From the NCBI RefSeq assembly GCF_014199915.1, contig NZ_JACHOO010000003.1:118217-182216 (forward strand): 64,000 bases of DNA, in the 5' to 3' direction. Shown in pieces: positions 9,252-17,330 of the stretch. The notes beneath the pieces were generated by a model. It saw only the letters and a program-made list of their open reading frames with translations. It was not told the origin of the DNA and ran no database searches. This stretch comes from Prosthecomicrobium pneumaticum (lineage in GTDB: Bacteria; Pseudomonadota; Alphaproteobacteria; Rhizobiales; Kaistiaceae). The number at the start of each line of letters is the position of its first letter. Within the stretch, counting starts at the first letter, position 1. The position numbers were made by a program, and so were the translations under genes.

Positions 9252-10274
9252 ATGAGGCCAGGACAGCAGAACAAGCGGATGCGCGGCCGAAACCGCGGCA
9301 AGGGACCGAATCCGCTGACCCGCAGCTATGAAAGCAACGGGCCTGACGTCAAGATCCGGGGAACGGCGCTCCATATCGCCGAGAAATACGTGACGCTGGC
9401 GCGCGATGCGCAGGCGTCGGGCGACCGGGTGATGGCCGAGAGCTATCTCCAGCACGCCGAACACTATTTCCGCATGATCTCGGCCGCGCAGGCGGCGTTG
9501 CAGCAGGCGCAGAACCCGCAGCCCGGCTATCGTCCCTATGAGGACGAGGACGACGACATCGGCGAGGAGGACGACCGCTTCTCCGATCGCTTCGGCCGGC
9601 CCGAGCCGGACGTGGCGGCCGAACCGCAGGGCTATGTCAACGGTAATGGCGGCCATCCCGGCGGCGGCCCGCAGCCGCAGATGGCGTCCGGCTGGCGCGA
9701 CCAGTCCGAACGCGCCGAGCGTCCGGCGCGCGAGGACCGCGGGCCTCGCGAGGACCGCGCCCCTCGCGAGGACCGGCGCAATTTCGATCGCAACCGTGAG
9801 GGCCGCAACCGCGACCGCAACCAGAACGACCGCGGCTATGGCGCCGAGGGCCGCTCGGGCGGCGACCGGCCGCAGGGCGAACGCCCGGCCCGCTTCAGCG
9901 AGCCGCGCGGCGAGCGACAGGGCGGCGAGCGGCAGGAGCCGCGCGAGCGCACCGCCCAGCCGGCGCCCGAGGACGTCGCGCAGCTGCCCCGCTTCGTGAC
10001 GGGCGACCCGGCGCCGTCCGCGCCCGCCGCCGCTGCTCCCCCTGAGCCCGTCGCGGCCGCCCCGGCGGCGGCCTTCGCGTCCGAAGCCCCCGCGCCTCAG
10101 CCTCAGCTCGATCTCGGTCCGGCGCAGCCGGAGGTTCCGGCCGTCGCCGCCGCTGAGGATGAAGAGACCGGCATCCGTCCGCGCCGCCGGCGCGCCGGCC
10201 GGGGCCGCGGCCGCAAGGCCGATGCCGAGGGCGAGACGCCCGAAGGCGCGGTCGAGGTCGCCGCGGAAGAGTAG
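9252..10274 (+). CDS. DUF4167 family RNA/nucleic-acid-binding-like protein
   Basis: This family is found mainly in alphaproteobacteria, commonly just after prmC, as here; its function is unknown. The N-terminal 85 residues are conserved and basic (MRPGQQNKRMRGRNRGKGPN, then RGTALHIAEKYVTLARDAQASGD, then AESYLQHAEHYFRMI). The rest of the 340 residues is low-complexity: an acidic patch (YEDEDDDIGEEDDR), an Arg/Glu/Asp-rich region with REDRGPREDRAPREDRR, an Ala/Pro-rich linker, and a basic tail RPRRRRAGRGRGRKADAEG. The layout suggests a disordered nucleic-acid-binding protein, which is inference. ATG 9252 is chosen because the conserved domain starts there. Confidence 0.85.
   Translation: MRPGQQNKRMRGRNRGKGPNPLTRSYESNGPDVKIRGTALHIAEKYVTLARDAQASGDRVMAESYLQHAEHYFRMISAAQAALQQAQNPQPGYRPYEDEDDDIGEEDDRFSDRFGRPEPDVAAEPQGYVNGNGGHPGGGPQPQMASGWRDQSERAERPAREDRGPREDRAPREDRRNFDRNREGRNRDRNQNDRGYGAEGRSGGDRPQGERPARFSEPRGERQGGERQEPRERTAQPAPEDVAQLPRFVTGDPAPSAPAAAAPPEPVAAAPAAAFASEAPAPQPQLDLGPAQPEVPAVAAAEDEETGIRPRRRRAGRGRGRKADAEGETPEGAVEVAAEE
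9729..9776 (+). repeat. 18-base tandem repeat inside the DUF4167 gene
   Basis: CGCGAGGACCGC recurs with an 18-base period at 9729, 9747 and (last base changed) 9765. It encodes the repeated hexapeptide P-R-E-D-R plus one variable residue. It is an in-frame expansion in a low-complexity coding region, so copy number could vary between strains. Confidence 0.8.
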
Positions 10275-10384
10275 GCCCTTCGAAGACCGTTTCCGGCCTC
10301 GCCCTTCGCCCGTCCGAGGGAAGGGGGAGGCCGGTCAAGGAGCGCCGCGGCGCCCGTTTTGAAGCGGCGCTCTGCGCCGCTCCG

Positions 10385-11227
10385 TCAGGCTGCCGCCTGC
10401 GCGACGGTCCGTTCGATCGTCGCGGCGAGGTCCGGCTCGAGGCCGAGCCGGGCGGCGAGCATGGCGAGCCAGGCGCGCTCCGCCGGATGGTCGGGCACGA
10501 TCGCCATCAGCGCCGCAGCATAGAGTTCGACCGCCTGCTCCCGGGTGCGCGCCGCGGCGACGATCTTGTCGATGTCGGCCGGCCCCGACAGTTCGCGCGC
10601 GAGGAAGGCCTGTTCCTCCGCGTCGAGGCCGCCTTCCGACAGCCGGCCGAGGATGGCCTGCCGTTCCGCCTCGTCGACATGGCCGTCGGCCTTCGCTGCC
10701 GCCACCATTGCCGAGACGAGCGCGAGCGCGAAGTTCGCCTCGCCCTGCGGCGCATTGGCTGTCGCGAAGGGCGAATCGGAGGGCGGCGGCAGGAGCAAGG
10801 GCTCGCTGGCGGTCGCAGCATTCGCCGGCGCCGGCCGGGCCTCGGCCTGCTGGCCGGCCTGGTAGTCGCGATAGGCCTTGTAGGCGAGGCCGGCGACGGC
10901 GGCGATGCCGCCATATTTGAGTGCGCCGCCGGCGAGCTTGCGGCCCCCCTTCGAGCCGAGCAGAACCGAGGCGAGCCCGCCGGCGAGCGCGCCCGCGAGA
11001 AGGGGGTTCTGCCGCGCGTAATCCTGCACCTTGCCGATCGTGCCGCCGACGCCGCCGCTCTGGCCGAGAACGCCGCCGAGGCCGGAGCCGAGCCCGCCGA
11101 GCATGCCGCCGAGGCCGCCGGCGCCTTCGGCCGCTCCGCCGGACGGCCGGCGGTCCTGTCCGCCCCACGGTCCGGCTGCATTGCCGGAGCCGAGGAACTG
11201 GTCGAGGAGCTTCTTGGCGTCGATCAT
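10385..11227 (-). CDS. DUF533 / TerB-like inner-membrane protein
   Basis: The 280-residue protein begins with a family-typical MIDAKKLLDQFLG, then a long Gly-rich run (GGLGGMLGGLGSGLGGVLGQ), a hydrophobic segment at about 75-120 (NPLLAGALAGGLASVLLGS and KYGGIAAVAGLAYKAYRDYQ), and a C-terminal TerB-like helical domain with AAKADGHVDEAERQAILGRL. These features match the DUF533 (YebE-like) family, whose function is unknown. The start has an AGGAGAGCCCG site upstream. It is convergent with the DUF4167 gene and stands alone on its strand. Confidence 0.8.
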   Translation of the reverse strand: MIDAKKLLDQFLGSGNAAGPWGGQDRRPSGGAAEGAGGLGGMLGGLGSGLGGVLGQSGGVGGTIGKVQDYARQNPLLAGALAGGLASVLLGSKGGRKLAGGALKYGGIAAVAGLAYKAYRDYQAGQQAEARPAPANAATASEPLLLPPPSDSPFATANAPQGEANFALALVSAMVAAAKADGHVDEAERQAILGRLSEGGLDAEEQAFLARELSGPADIDKIVAAARTREQAVELYAAALMAIVPDHPAERAWLAMLAARLGLEPDLAATIERTVAQAAA

Positions 11228-11308
11228 CGGGCTCTCCTGGTCGGATGGTCGATGCCGGAGGTAGGCAGCGACACCGACCGCGACAAGGGCGGCCCGATCA
11301 AGGATGCG

Positions 11309-11950
11309 TCAGGCGGAGCGCAGCGCCGCCGCCGCGCGGGCGAGCGCGGTGATGCCGTCCCAATCGCCGGCCCGCACCGCCTCGGCCGGAGCGACCCACG
11401 AGCCGCCGACGCAGACCACGTTCGAAAGCGCCAGATAGGCCGCAGCGTTCTTCGGGCTCACTCCGCCGGTCGGGCAGAACATCACTTCGGGGAGCGGCGA
11501 GGCGAGCGCCTTCAGATAGGGCGCGCCGCCCGCCGGCTCGGCCGGGAAGAACTTCATCGCCCGATAGCCCGCTTCGAGGAGCGTCATCGCTTCGCCGGCG
11601 GTGGCGATGCCCGGCAGCAGCGGCACCGGGCAGTCCGCCGCCGCCTCGATCAGGCGGGGGCCGGCGCCGGGGCTGACCATGAAGGTCGAGCCCGCCGCCA
11701 CCGCGGCTTCCATCTGGCGCGCGTCGAGGATCGTGCCGGCGCCGACATGGGCGCCTTCCACCTCGGCGGCGATCGCCTTGATGCAGTCGAGCGCGGCGGG
11801 CGTGCGCAGCGTCACCTCGATCGCCGTCAGCCCGCCGGCGACCAGCGCGCGGGCGAGCGGCACCGCGGTGTGGAAGTCTTCGATGATCAGCACCGGGACG
11901 ACCGGGGCGGCTTTGAGGATCGGCGTCAGGCGGTCGAGGTTCTGCGGCAT
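11309..11950 (-). CDS. eda: KDPG/KHG aldolase
   Basis: The enzyme cleaves 2-keto-3-deoxy-6-phosphogluconate to pyruvate and glyceraldehyde 3-phosphate (Entner-Doudoroff), or related keto-hydroxy acids. The 213-residue length is typical. Glu45 in AIEVTLRT and the Schiff-base Lys133 in AMKFFPAE are present, as are the phosphate-binding stretches MVSPGAGP and [11 protein letters not shown]. It lies directly after the 2-hydroxyacid dehydrogenase gene with a 46-base gap, same strand, suggesting one sugar-acid transcription unit. The substrate could be KDPG or a related 2-keto-3-deoxy acid. Confidence 0.9.
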   Translation of the reverse strand: MPQNLDRLTPILKAAPVVPVLIIEDFHTAVPLARALVAGGLTAIEVTLRTPAALDCIKAIAAEVEGAHVGAGTILDARQMEAAVAAGSTFMVSPGAGPRLIEAAADCPVPLLPGIATAGEAMTLLEAGYRAMKFFPAEPAGGAPYLKALASPLPEVMFCPTGGVSPKNAAAYLALSNVVCVGGSWVAPAEAVRAGDWDGITALARAAAALRSA

Positions 11951-11996
11951 GTTCGCTCTCGCAAAGGGCGGAAGGAGGATGCGACGGGAGTCTGCG

Positions 11997-12965
11997 CTAG
12001 CCGCGCCAGGCGGTGAAGGGCGTCTCGGCGACCGGGGTCACCGGCGGCCGGCCTTCCGACCAGGCGACGAGATTGTCGACGAGGAGCTGGCCCATGGCGT
12101 CGCGGGTGTGCTCGGAGCCCGAGCCGACATGCGGCAGGAGGACGGCATTGTCGGCGGCGAGCAGTGCCTCGGGAACGTGCGGCTCGCGGGCGAACACGTC
12201 GAGGCCGGCGGCATGGATGGTGCGGCTGGCGAGCGCCTCGGCGAGCGCCGCCTCGTCGACCACCGTGCCGCGGCCGATATTGATCAGCACGCCGCGCGGG
12301 CCGAGCGCCTCGAGCACCGCCTTGCCGATCTTCTTTTCGGTCGCCGGTCCGCCCGGCATGACGCTGATCAGCGTGTCGACGTCGCGTGCCATCGCGACGA
12401 GATCGGGATAATGCGGGTAGGCGACGCCCTCGACGGGACGGCGGCTGTGATAGACGACGGGCACGCCGAACGCCTCGAGCCGGCGGGCGATCGCCTTGCC
12501 GATGCGGCCGAGCCCGGCAATGCCGGCCTTGCGGTCGCGCAGCGTGCCCTTGGTCAGCGGGTAGGGACCCTCGAGCCACTTGCCGGCGCGCAGGTGGCGC
12601 TCGGCGGCGGAGAGTTCGCGCACCGTCATGAGGAGCAGGCCGAGCGTCGTGTCGGCGACCTCTTCGGTCAGCACGTCCGGCGTGTTGGTGACGATCACGC
12701 CGCGCCGGCCGGCCTCGGCCGCGTCGACATTGTCGTAGCCGACGCCGAAGCTCGCCACGATGGCGAGATGGGGCAGCTTCGAGAACACCGCCTCGTCGAT
12801 GCGCGCGCCGTTGCAGGCGATTGCGCGGAAGCGGTCGCCGGTCGCGGCGACGGCCTCGCCCGGCGCGATGCCCGGATCCGGCTGGACGAGCGTGAAATGC
12901 GCCTCGAGCGCAGCAATGGCGGGAGGCCGCAGGCGGCCGAGCACGAGGATTTCCGGCTTCGACAT
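11997..12965 (-). CDS. D-isomer-specific 2-hydroxyacid dehydrogenase (GhrB / hydroxypyruvate reductase type)
   Basis: Such enzymes reduce glyoxylate, hydroxypyruvate or 2-keto sugar acids with NAD(P)H. The 322-residue protein has the nucleotide-binding [17 protein letters not shown], the catalytic Arg in [14 protein letters not shown], the Glu in [13 protein letters not shown] and the His in [16 protein letters not shown]. Two residues after the GxGxxG strand it has YHSRRP, and this Arg pair points to NADPH use. The start at 12965 is preceded by AGAAGGA; longer upstream reading overlaps the regulator gene and is not conserved. It sits between eda and a LacI regulator. Confidence 0.88.
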   Translation of the reverse strand: MSKPEILVLGRLRPPAIAALEAHFTLVQPDPGIAPGEAVAATGDRFRAIACNGARIDEAVFSKLPHLAIVASFGVGYDNVDAAEAGRRGVIVTNTPDVLTEEVADTTLGLLLMTVRELSAAERHLRAGKWLEGPYPLTKGTLRDRKAGIAGLGRIGKAIARRLEAFGVPVVYHSRRPVEGVAYPHYPDLVAMARDVDTLISVMPGGPATEKKIGKAVLEALGPRGVLINIGRGTVVDEAALAEALASRTIHAAGLDVFAREPHVPEALLAADNAVLLPHVGSGSEHTRDAMGQLLVDNLVAWSEGRPPVTPVAETPFTAWRG

Positions 12966-12997
12966 GGTGTCCTTCTTTCGGGGTTCTTCGAGGGGTC

Positions 12998-14092
12998 TCA
13001 GCCGCGCGGCGGCCGGGTCGATTCGCGGATGCGCAGTTCGGGCTCGATGAGCAGGCGTTCGGCGCCGACCCGCTCGCCGCCGATCTGGCGGCGCAACAGG
13101 TCGGCGGCCGCGGCGCCGATCGGCTCCGGAGCGTTCCACACCGAGGTGAGCGAGGGCGTCGCCCAGGCGGCGGCGTCGGTGTCGTCATAGCCGCCGACGG
13201 CGATGTCGCGGCCCGGCTCGACACCGGCCCGCCGCAACGCCGCCATTAGGCCGAGCGCAACGCTGTCATTGAAGCCGAACACCGCCGTCGGCCGCTCGCG
13301 GCGGGACAGGAGCTTCGGTACGGCGTCGCGGCCGCCCGGCTGGGTCATCGCCTCGGCGATGTCGAGCGCCGGATCCGGTTCGATGCCGGCGTCGCGCTGC
13401 GCCGCGATCCAGCCCTCGTGCCGCTCGCGACCCGCGGAAGAGGCGCGCCGGCCACCGACGAAGGCGATCCGCTGGTGCCCCTCCTCGATCAGGTGATCGG
13501 TCAGCATGAAGGCGCCGGCGAGATCGTCGCCGCGCACCGTCGGAATCGCCGCGCCGCCGACCTCGCGGCAGACGGAGACGACCGGCATGCCGCTCCGGGC
13601 GATGCGGTCGAGCTCCTCCACCGTCGTGCCGACCGCCGGGCAGATCACGAGACCGTCGGCGCGGTGCTGGCGCAGCGTCTCGACGAAAGTGCGCTGCCGC
13701 TCGATGTCGTCGCCGTGATTGCAGATCATGATCGACAGCGACTGCGCGTTGAGCTCCGCCTCGAGCGCGCGGAAGATCTCGGCGAAATAGGGGTTGAGCA
13801 CGTCGTGGACGACGATGCCGACCATGTCGGTGCGCGCGGTGCGCAGGCTCGCCGCGGAGCGGTTGGCGATGTAGCCGAGCTCGTCGGCGAGCGCCTGGAC
13901 GCGCTTGCGCGTCGATTCGGCAACGACATCCGAGCCGCGCAGCGCGAGCGACACTGTTGCGGTCGAGACCCCGAGCCGGTCGGCGAGCGCCCGCAAGGTC
14001 AGCGCACGGCCGGGCGCCGCGGTGAGACGCTCCGCCTCCGCGTCGGCCACGCGCCGCTTTTCGTCGGTTTCCGCCATCCGTGTCCGGCTCAC
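12998..14092 (-). CDS. LacI-family transcriptional regulator
   Basis: The 364-residue protein has the N-terminal LacI helix-turn-helix (LRALADRLGVSTATVSLALR) followed by the hinge region and a periplasmic-binding-protein-like sensor domain (DMVGIVVHDVLNPYFAEIF to the C terminus, including AVGGYDDTDAAAWATPSLTS). It presumably represses the sugar-acid genes beside it until a ligand binds. The GTG at 14092 has GGAAAGGA upstream; ATG 14077 is the alternative. It is divergent from the 3-hydroxyisobutyrate-type dehydrogenase gene and lies upstream of the dehydrogenase and eda on the same strand. Confidence 0.9.
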   Translation of the reverse strand: MSRTRMAETDEKRRVADAEAERLTAAPGRALTLRALADRLGVSTATVSLALRGSDVVAESTRKRVQALADELGYIANRSAASLRTARTDMVGIVVHDVLNPYFAEIFRALEAELNAQSLSIMICNHGDDIERQRTFVETLRQHRADGLVICPAVGTTVEELDRIARSGMPVVSVCREVGGAAIPTVRGDDLAGAFMLTDHLIEEGHQRIAFVGGRRASSAGRERHEGWIAAQRDAGIEPDPALDIAEAMTQPGGRDAVPKLLSRRERPTAVFGFNDSVALGLMAALRRAGVEPGRDIAVGGYDDTDAAAWATPSLTSVWNAPEPIGAAAADLLRRQIGGERVGAERLLIEPELRIRESTRPPRG

Positions 14093-14106
14093 CCTGTCCT
14101 TTCCCC

Positions 14107-14120
14107 ATAGACCAATCTAT
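14107..14120. promoter_or_regulatory. Candidate LacI-type operator in a divergent promoter region
   Basis: ATAGACCAATCTAT is an inverted repeat with two 5-base arms (ATAGA/TCTAT) and a 4-base centre. It lies in the 69-base gap between the LacI regulator and the divergent dehydrogenase gene, 41 bases before the latter's ATG. The location fits a self- and neighbour-regulating operator. The centre is not the common CG of many LacI sites, so this is a candidate only. Confidence 0.45.
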
Positions 14121-14161
14121 CGTCCCGCAAAACCGAAAAGCCCCCCGAGGAGGAGAACGGC

Positions 14162-15058
14162 ATGAGCGGAAAGACGGTTGGATTCATCGGCCTCGGCTAT
14201 ATGGGCGAAGGCATGGCGACGAACCTCCTGAAGAAGGGCAATGCGCTGATCGGCATGGCGCATCGCAACCGCGAGCCGCTCGAGCGGCTGATCGCGCTCG
14301 GCGCCGGCGAGGCGAAGACGGCGGCCGAAATGGCCGGCCGCTGCGATGCGATCTTCCTCTGTGTCACCGGCTCGCCGCAGATCGAGGCGCTGGTGCGCGG
14401 CGCCGACGGCATCCTCGCCGGCATGAAGCCCGGCCTCGTGGTGATCGACTGCTCGACCGCCGAGCCCACCTCGACCGACGTGCTCGCCAGGGAGATCGAG
14501 GCGGCCGGTGGCCGCTTCGTCGACGCCCCGCTCGGCGGCACGCCGGCCGGTGCGATGGCGGGCACGCTGCAGGCGCTCGTCGGGGCCGATGACGAGACCT
14601 TCGCCGCGGTCGAGCCGCTGATCGCCTGCTGGGCCGCGACCATCGTCCATGTCGGGCCGGTCGGCACCGGCCACCGGATGAAGCTGATCAACAATTTCAT
14701 CTCGCTCGGCTATGCCGCGCTCTATGCCGAGGCGCTCGCCCTCTCGGCCAAGGTCGGCATCTCCAAGGACGTCTTCCATTCGGTCATCGGCCAGGGCCGG
14801 ATGCGCTCCGGCTTCTACGACACCTTCATGAAATGGGTGATGGAGCGGGACGAGAACGCCCACCGCTTCACCGTCTCGAACGCCTACAAGGACCTGCGCT
14901 ATCTCGGCGCGATGGCCGATGCCGCCGGCATCGCCAATCCGCTCGGCGCGGCCTCGAAGAACAGCTTCGCCGCCTTCGCGGCTGCCGGTGGCGCGGAGAA
15001 GTTCGTGCCCATGCTCGCCGATTTCATCGCCGCGGCGAACGGCACCAAGCTCGACTGA
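14162..15058 (+). CDS. NAD-dependent beta-hydroxyacid dehydrogenase (3-hydroxyisobutyrate / tartronate semialdehyde reductase family)
   Basis: Members oxidise or reduce 3-hydroxyisobutyrate, tartronate semialdehyde or similar beta-hydroxyacids. The 298-residue protein starts with GFIGLGYMGEGMATNLLKKG, has the substrate-binding IDCSTAEPTSTD and DAPLGGTPAGAMAGTL, and the catalytic Lys in GTGHRMKLINNFISLG. The setting beside a LacI regulator, an aldolase and a hydroxyacid dehydrogenase suggests sugar-acid breakdown, where tartronate semialdehyde reductase would fit, but substrate cannot be assigned from sequence alone. GAGGAGGA lies upstream of the ATG. Confidence 0.87.
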   Translation: MSGKTVGFIGLGYMGEGMATNLLKKGNALIGMAHRNREPLERLIALGAGEAKTAAEMAGRCDAIFLCVTGSPQIEALVRGADGILAGMKPGLVVIDCSTAEPTSTDVLAREIEAAGGRFVDAPLGGTPAGAMAGTLQALVGADDETFAAVEPLIACWAATIVHVGPVGTGHRMKLINNFISLGYAALYAEALALSAKVGISKDVFHSVIGQGRMRSGFYDTFMKWVMERDENAHRFTVSNAYKDLRYLGAMADAAGIANPLGAASKNSFAAFAAAGGAEKFVPMLADFIAAANGTKLD

Positions 15059-15066
15059 GGCCGTGC

Positions 15067-15094
15067 GGGCCGGCGCGCTCGTGCGCTCCGGCCC
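15067..15094. terminator. Hairpin between convergent genes
   Basis: GGGCCGG (15067-15073) pairs with CCGGCCC (15088-15094), with further pairing possible in the GC-rich loop. It lies in the 47-base gap between the converging dehydrogenase and EamA genes. There is no T run on either side, so strength is uncertain. Confidence 0.4.
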
Positions 15095-15105
15095 CCTCGC
15101 GCGGT

Positions 15106-15996
15106 TCAGAGGCCGACCTTTCGCACCCGCTCGCGATAGAGCAGGTAAAGGCCCGATGCGACGATGATCGCCGCCCCGGCGAGGGTGCGGGTGTGCGGTA
15201 CGTCGCCGAAAACCAGCCAGCCGGCGAGGATCATCCAGACGAGCTGCGTATAGGCGAAGGGGGCGAGCACCGGCGCCGGCGCGATGGTGTGCGCACGGAT
15301 CACGAAGGAATGGCCGACCATGCCGGCGACGCCGGTGATCAGAAGCGCGAGCCACAGGCCCGGATCGGCCGGCGGCACGACGAAGATCGGCGCCACGGCG
15401 GGCGTGAGCGCGAGCGCCGGGCCGAGCGCCGACCAGAAAAGCAGGCTCGACGCCGTTTCGCGGGCCGACAGCATGCGGGTCAGCAGGGCATAGGAGGTGT
15501 AGGAGAGTACGCTGCCGAGCGTGAACAGCATCGCCGGCCGGAAGCCGTCCGTGCCCGGCGCCATGACGACGATGACGCCGACGAAGCCGACCACGATCGC
15601 CGCCCAGCGGCGCGGGCCGGCCCATTCCCCGAGCAGCGGCCCGGCGATCGCCGCGATGAAAAACGGCGTCGACAGCCCGATCGAGGTCGTGTCGGCGAGC
15701 TGCAATTCGTGCAGGGCAAAGAAGTTGAAGACCGTCGAGCCGAGCAGGCCGAGCGCCCGCAGCGTCTGCAGGAGCGGATGGCGGGCGGCGAGCATCGACC
15801 AGTCGCGCCAGGGCCGCATCACCGCGAAGGCGAGGACGGCATGGATGGCGAAGCGGAACCAGGCCACCTCGAGCGCGGGAATTTCGCGCCCGGCGAACTT
15901 CGCGGACGTATCGAGAAAGCAGAACAGGAAGAAGGCGAGGCAGATCAGGACGACGCCGCGCAAGCGCTGCGCCGCGTCGTCGGCAGGGGGAGACAT
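15106..15996 (-). CDS. EamA/DMT-family transporter
   Basis: The 296-residue protein has about ten hydrophobic segments arranged as two EamA repeats (for example VVLICLAFFLFCFLDTSAKF, VVGFVGVIVVMAPG, LLITGVAGMVGHSFVIRAHT and QLVWMILAGWLVFGD). Members export metabolites such as amino acids or nucleosides; the substrate here is unknown. The ATG at 15996 fits the first membrane segment; the open frame upstream to 16089 is Arg/Lys-rich and has no clear site. It lies downstream of ridA and marR on the same strand. Confidence 0.88.
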   Translation of the reverse strand: MSPPADDAAQRLRGVVLICLAFFLFCFLDTSAKFAGREIPALEVAWFRFAIHAVLAFAVMRPWRDWSMLAARHPLLQTLRALGLLGSTVFNFFALHELQLADTTSIGLSTPFFIAAIAGPLLGEWAGPRRWAAIVVGFVGVIVVMAPGTDGFRPAMLFTLGSVLSYTSYALLTRMLSARETASSLLFWSALGPALALTPAVAPIFVVPPADPGLWLALLITGVAGMVGHSFVIRAHTIAPAPVLAPFAYTQLVWMILAGWLVFGDVPHTRTLAGAAIIVASGLYLLYRERVRKVGL

Positions 15997-16123
15997 CGGC
16001 GCTCCGGGGAGAAGCGGGGGGAATGATCGGGTCTTAGCAGAGTCGCGGCGGACCCGGCCAGCCTTCTCGCGTCGCCCGACTCCCCGCAAGTCCGGAAACG
16101 GAAGCGCGCCGCCTCAGGTTCCG

Positions 16124-16624
16124 CTACGCCGGCTCGCCGACGAGCGGCGGCGTCTCGTCCGCATCCTCGGGCTCGGCCGGCCCCTCCGGCTCGGGGGAGA
16201 CGGAAAGGTTCCGCTCGATCTGCCGCAGGAGCTTGCGCAGGCGCTTGACGTCCTTCTCGTCGATGCCGGCGAGCGCCTCCTTCTCGAGCCGCTTCCAGCT
16301 GCGGTCGACCTCGCCGATCGTGTCGCGGCCGAGTTGGGTCAGGAAGACGTGCGCCTGGCGGCCGTCGCCCGCCGAGGCGCGGCGCTCGACATAGCCCTGC
16401 GCGGCGAGCCGGCTCACCATTTTGGTGACGGTCGGCGGCTGCACGGCGAGTGTGTTGGCAAGGCCGCTCATCGACAGGCCGTCCTCCTCGGCGAGCGCCT
16501 TCAGGACGCTCTCCTGGCCGGGATGGAGGCCGATCCGCGACAGATGCCCGCCCGACCGCACCCGCGCGGCGCGTGCCGTCTGCGTCAAACGATGCGTGAT
16601 GGTCTTGCGATGGTTGAAGGCCAT
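16124..16624 (-). CDS. MarR-family transcriptional regulator
   Basis: The 166-residue protein has the MarR winged helix: LHPGQESVLKALAEEDGLSM leads into SGLANTLAVQPPTVTKMVSRLAAQGYVERR and the wing GDGRQAHVFLTQLG. The C-terminal 25 residues are Pro/Glu-rich and probably disordered. MarR proteins are dimeric and usually ligand-responsive repressors. A TTG at 16669 would add 15 residues and is possible; ATG 16624 is favoured because the family's first helix begins there. It lies downstream of ridA, probably in the same transcript. Confidence 0.87.
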   Translation of the reverse strand: MAFNHRKTITHRLTQTARAARVRSGGHLSRIGLHPGQESVLKALAEEDGLSMSGLANTLAVQPPTVTKMVSRLAAQGYVERRASAGDGRQAHVFLTQLGRDTIGEVDRSWKRLEKEALAGIDEKDVKRLRKLLRQIERNLSVSPEPEGPAEPEDADETPPLVGEPA

Positions 16625-16682
16625 GTCCGCCGGATAACCGGATTTCGTGTCGCCTTCATGACGCGGCAAAGGAAGGTCTCCG

Positions 16683-17072
16683 TCAATCGGCCCGCGCCGC
16701 GACGGCCTCGACCTCGACGACGAATTCGGGCCGGGTGAACCCGCCGACGATCATCAGCGTCGAGGCGGGCGGCGGATCGGCGACATGGCGATCGCGCACC
16801 CGCATATAGCCGGCCATGTGCTCGCGTCCCGTGACGAAGGCGTTGAGCCGGACGATATCGGCGAGCGTCATGCCGGCCGCGCCGAGAATCGCCGCGAGAT
16901 TGGCGAAGCAGAGCTCGGCCTGCGCCTCGACGCCCTCCGGGATCGTCCCGTCCGCCGCAATGCCGAGCTGGCCCGAGCAGAAGACGAGACGGCTGCCGAC
17001 CGGAACGGCGACGCCGTGACTGTAGCGGGCGAAAGGCGCGGCGATCGACGCCGGCAGGAGCGGCTGGTTCAT
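16683..17072 (-). CDS. RidA-family protein (reactive imine/enamine deaminase type)
   Basis: The 129-residue protein fits the RidA/YER057c/UK114 fold: VFCSGQLGIAADGTI, QAELCFANLAAILGAAGMTLADIVRLNAFV and TRPEFVVEVEAVA. The Arg in the last motif is the one that contacts substrate carboxylate in RidA. RidA hydrolyses reactive 2-aminoacrylate; relatives such as RutC serve pyrimidine catabolism. It is divergent from the sigma-54-headed cluster starting at 17331, which contains a deaminase-like gene, so a role in that route is possible but unproven. Confidence 0.85.
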   Translation of the reverse strand: MNQPLLPASIAAPFARYSHGVAVPVGSRLVFCSGQLGIAADGTIPEGVEAQAELCFANLAAILGAAGMTLADIVRLNAFVTGREHMAGYMRVRDRHVADPPPASTLMIVGGFTRPEFVVEVEAVAARAD

Positions 17073-17223
17073 GGCGCAACGCTAGGCAGGGCGCCGACGG
17101 ACCGCAAGACGTGTTGGAGATCGCATCCTGCCGCTTTCTTGTGCATGCGACCTCGCCTAAACTCGGGTGGCGGAGTCGGGGCATCCCGCGGCGCGGCGCG
17201 GTGGCACGCCCTCGCGGGCGCAG

Positions 17224-17245
17224 GGGCATGGTCCGCGGCATGCCC
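17224..17245. promoter_or_regulatory. Inverted repeat next to the sigma-54 promoter, candidate regulator site
   Basis: GGGCATG (17224-17230) and CATGCCC (17239-17245) are perfect complements separated by eight bases. The site ends 10 bases before the -24 element at 17256 and lies in the gap between divergent ridA and the ABC-transporter operon. It could bind a dimeric regulator; no known consensus is claimed. Confidence 0.4.
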
Positions 17246-17255
17246 GTATCGTATC

Positions 17256-17270
17256 TGGCACATGTCTTGC
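17256..17270 (+). promoter_or_regulatory. Sigma-54 (-24/-12) promoter
   Basis: TGGCAC at 17256-17261, five bases, then TTGC at 17267-17270. The GG and GC dinucleotides are exactly ten bases apart, as sigma-54 requires, and ten of the conserved positions match the TGGCAC-N5-TTGC consensus. Transcription would start near 17282, about 49 bases before the ATG of the binding-protein gene at 17331. This implies control by an enhancer-binding protein such as NtrC, and so expression under nitrogen limitation; the activator is inferred. Confidence 0.65.
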
Positions 17271-17330
17271 GAAGCTCGAACGTTTGTGGCGCGCATGGCC
17301 CCGGGGGGCAGCGCCCGAGGGAGACGACAG

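Noticed and set aside
11997-13139. N-terminal extension of the 2-hydroxyacid dehydrogenase to 13139
   Set aside because: The extra 58 residues are Arg/Pro-rich and overlap the LacI gene; ATG 12965 has a good ribosome site.
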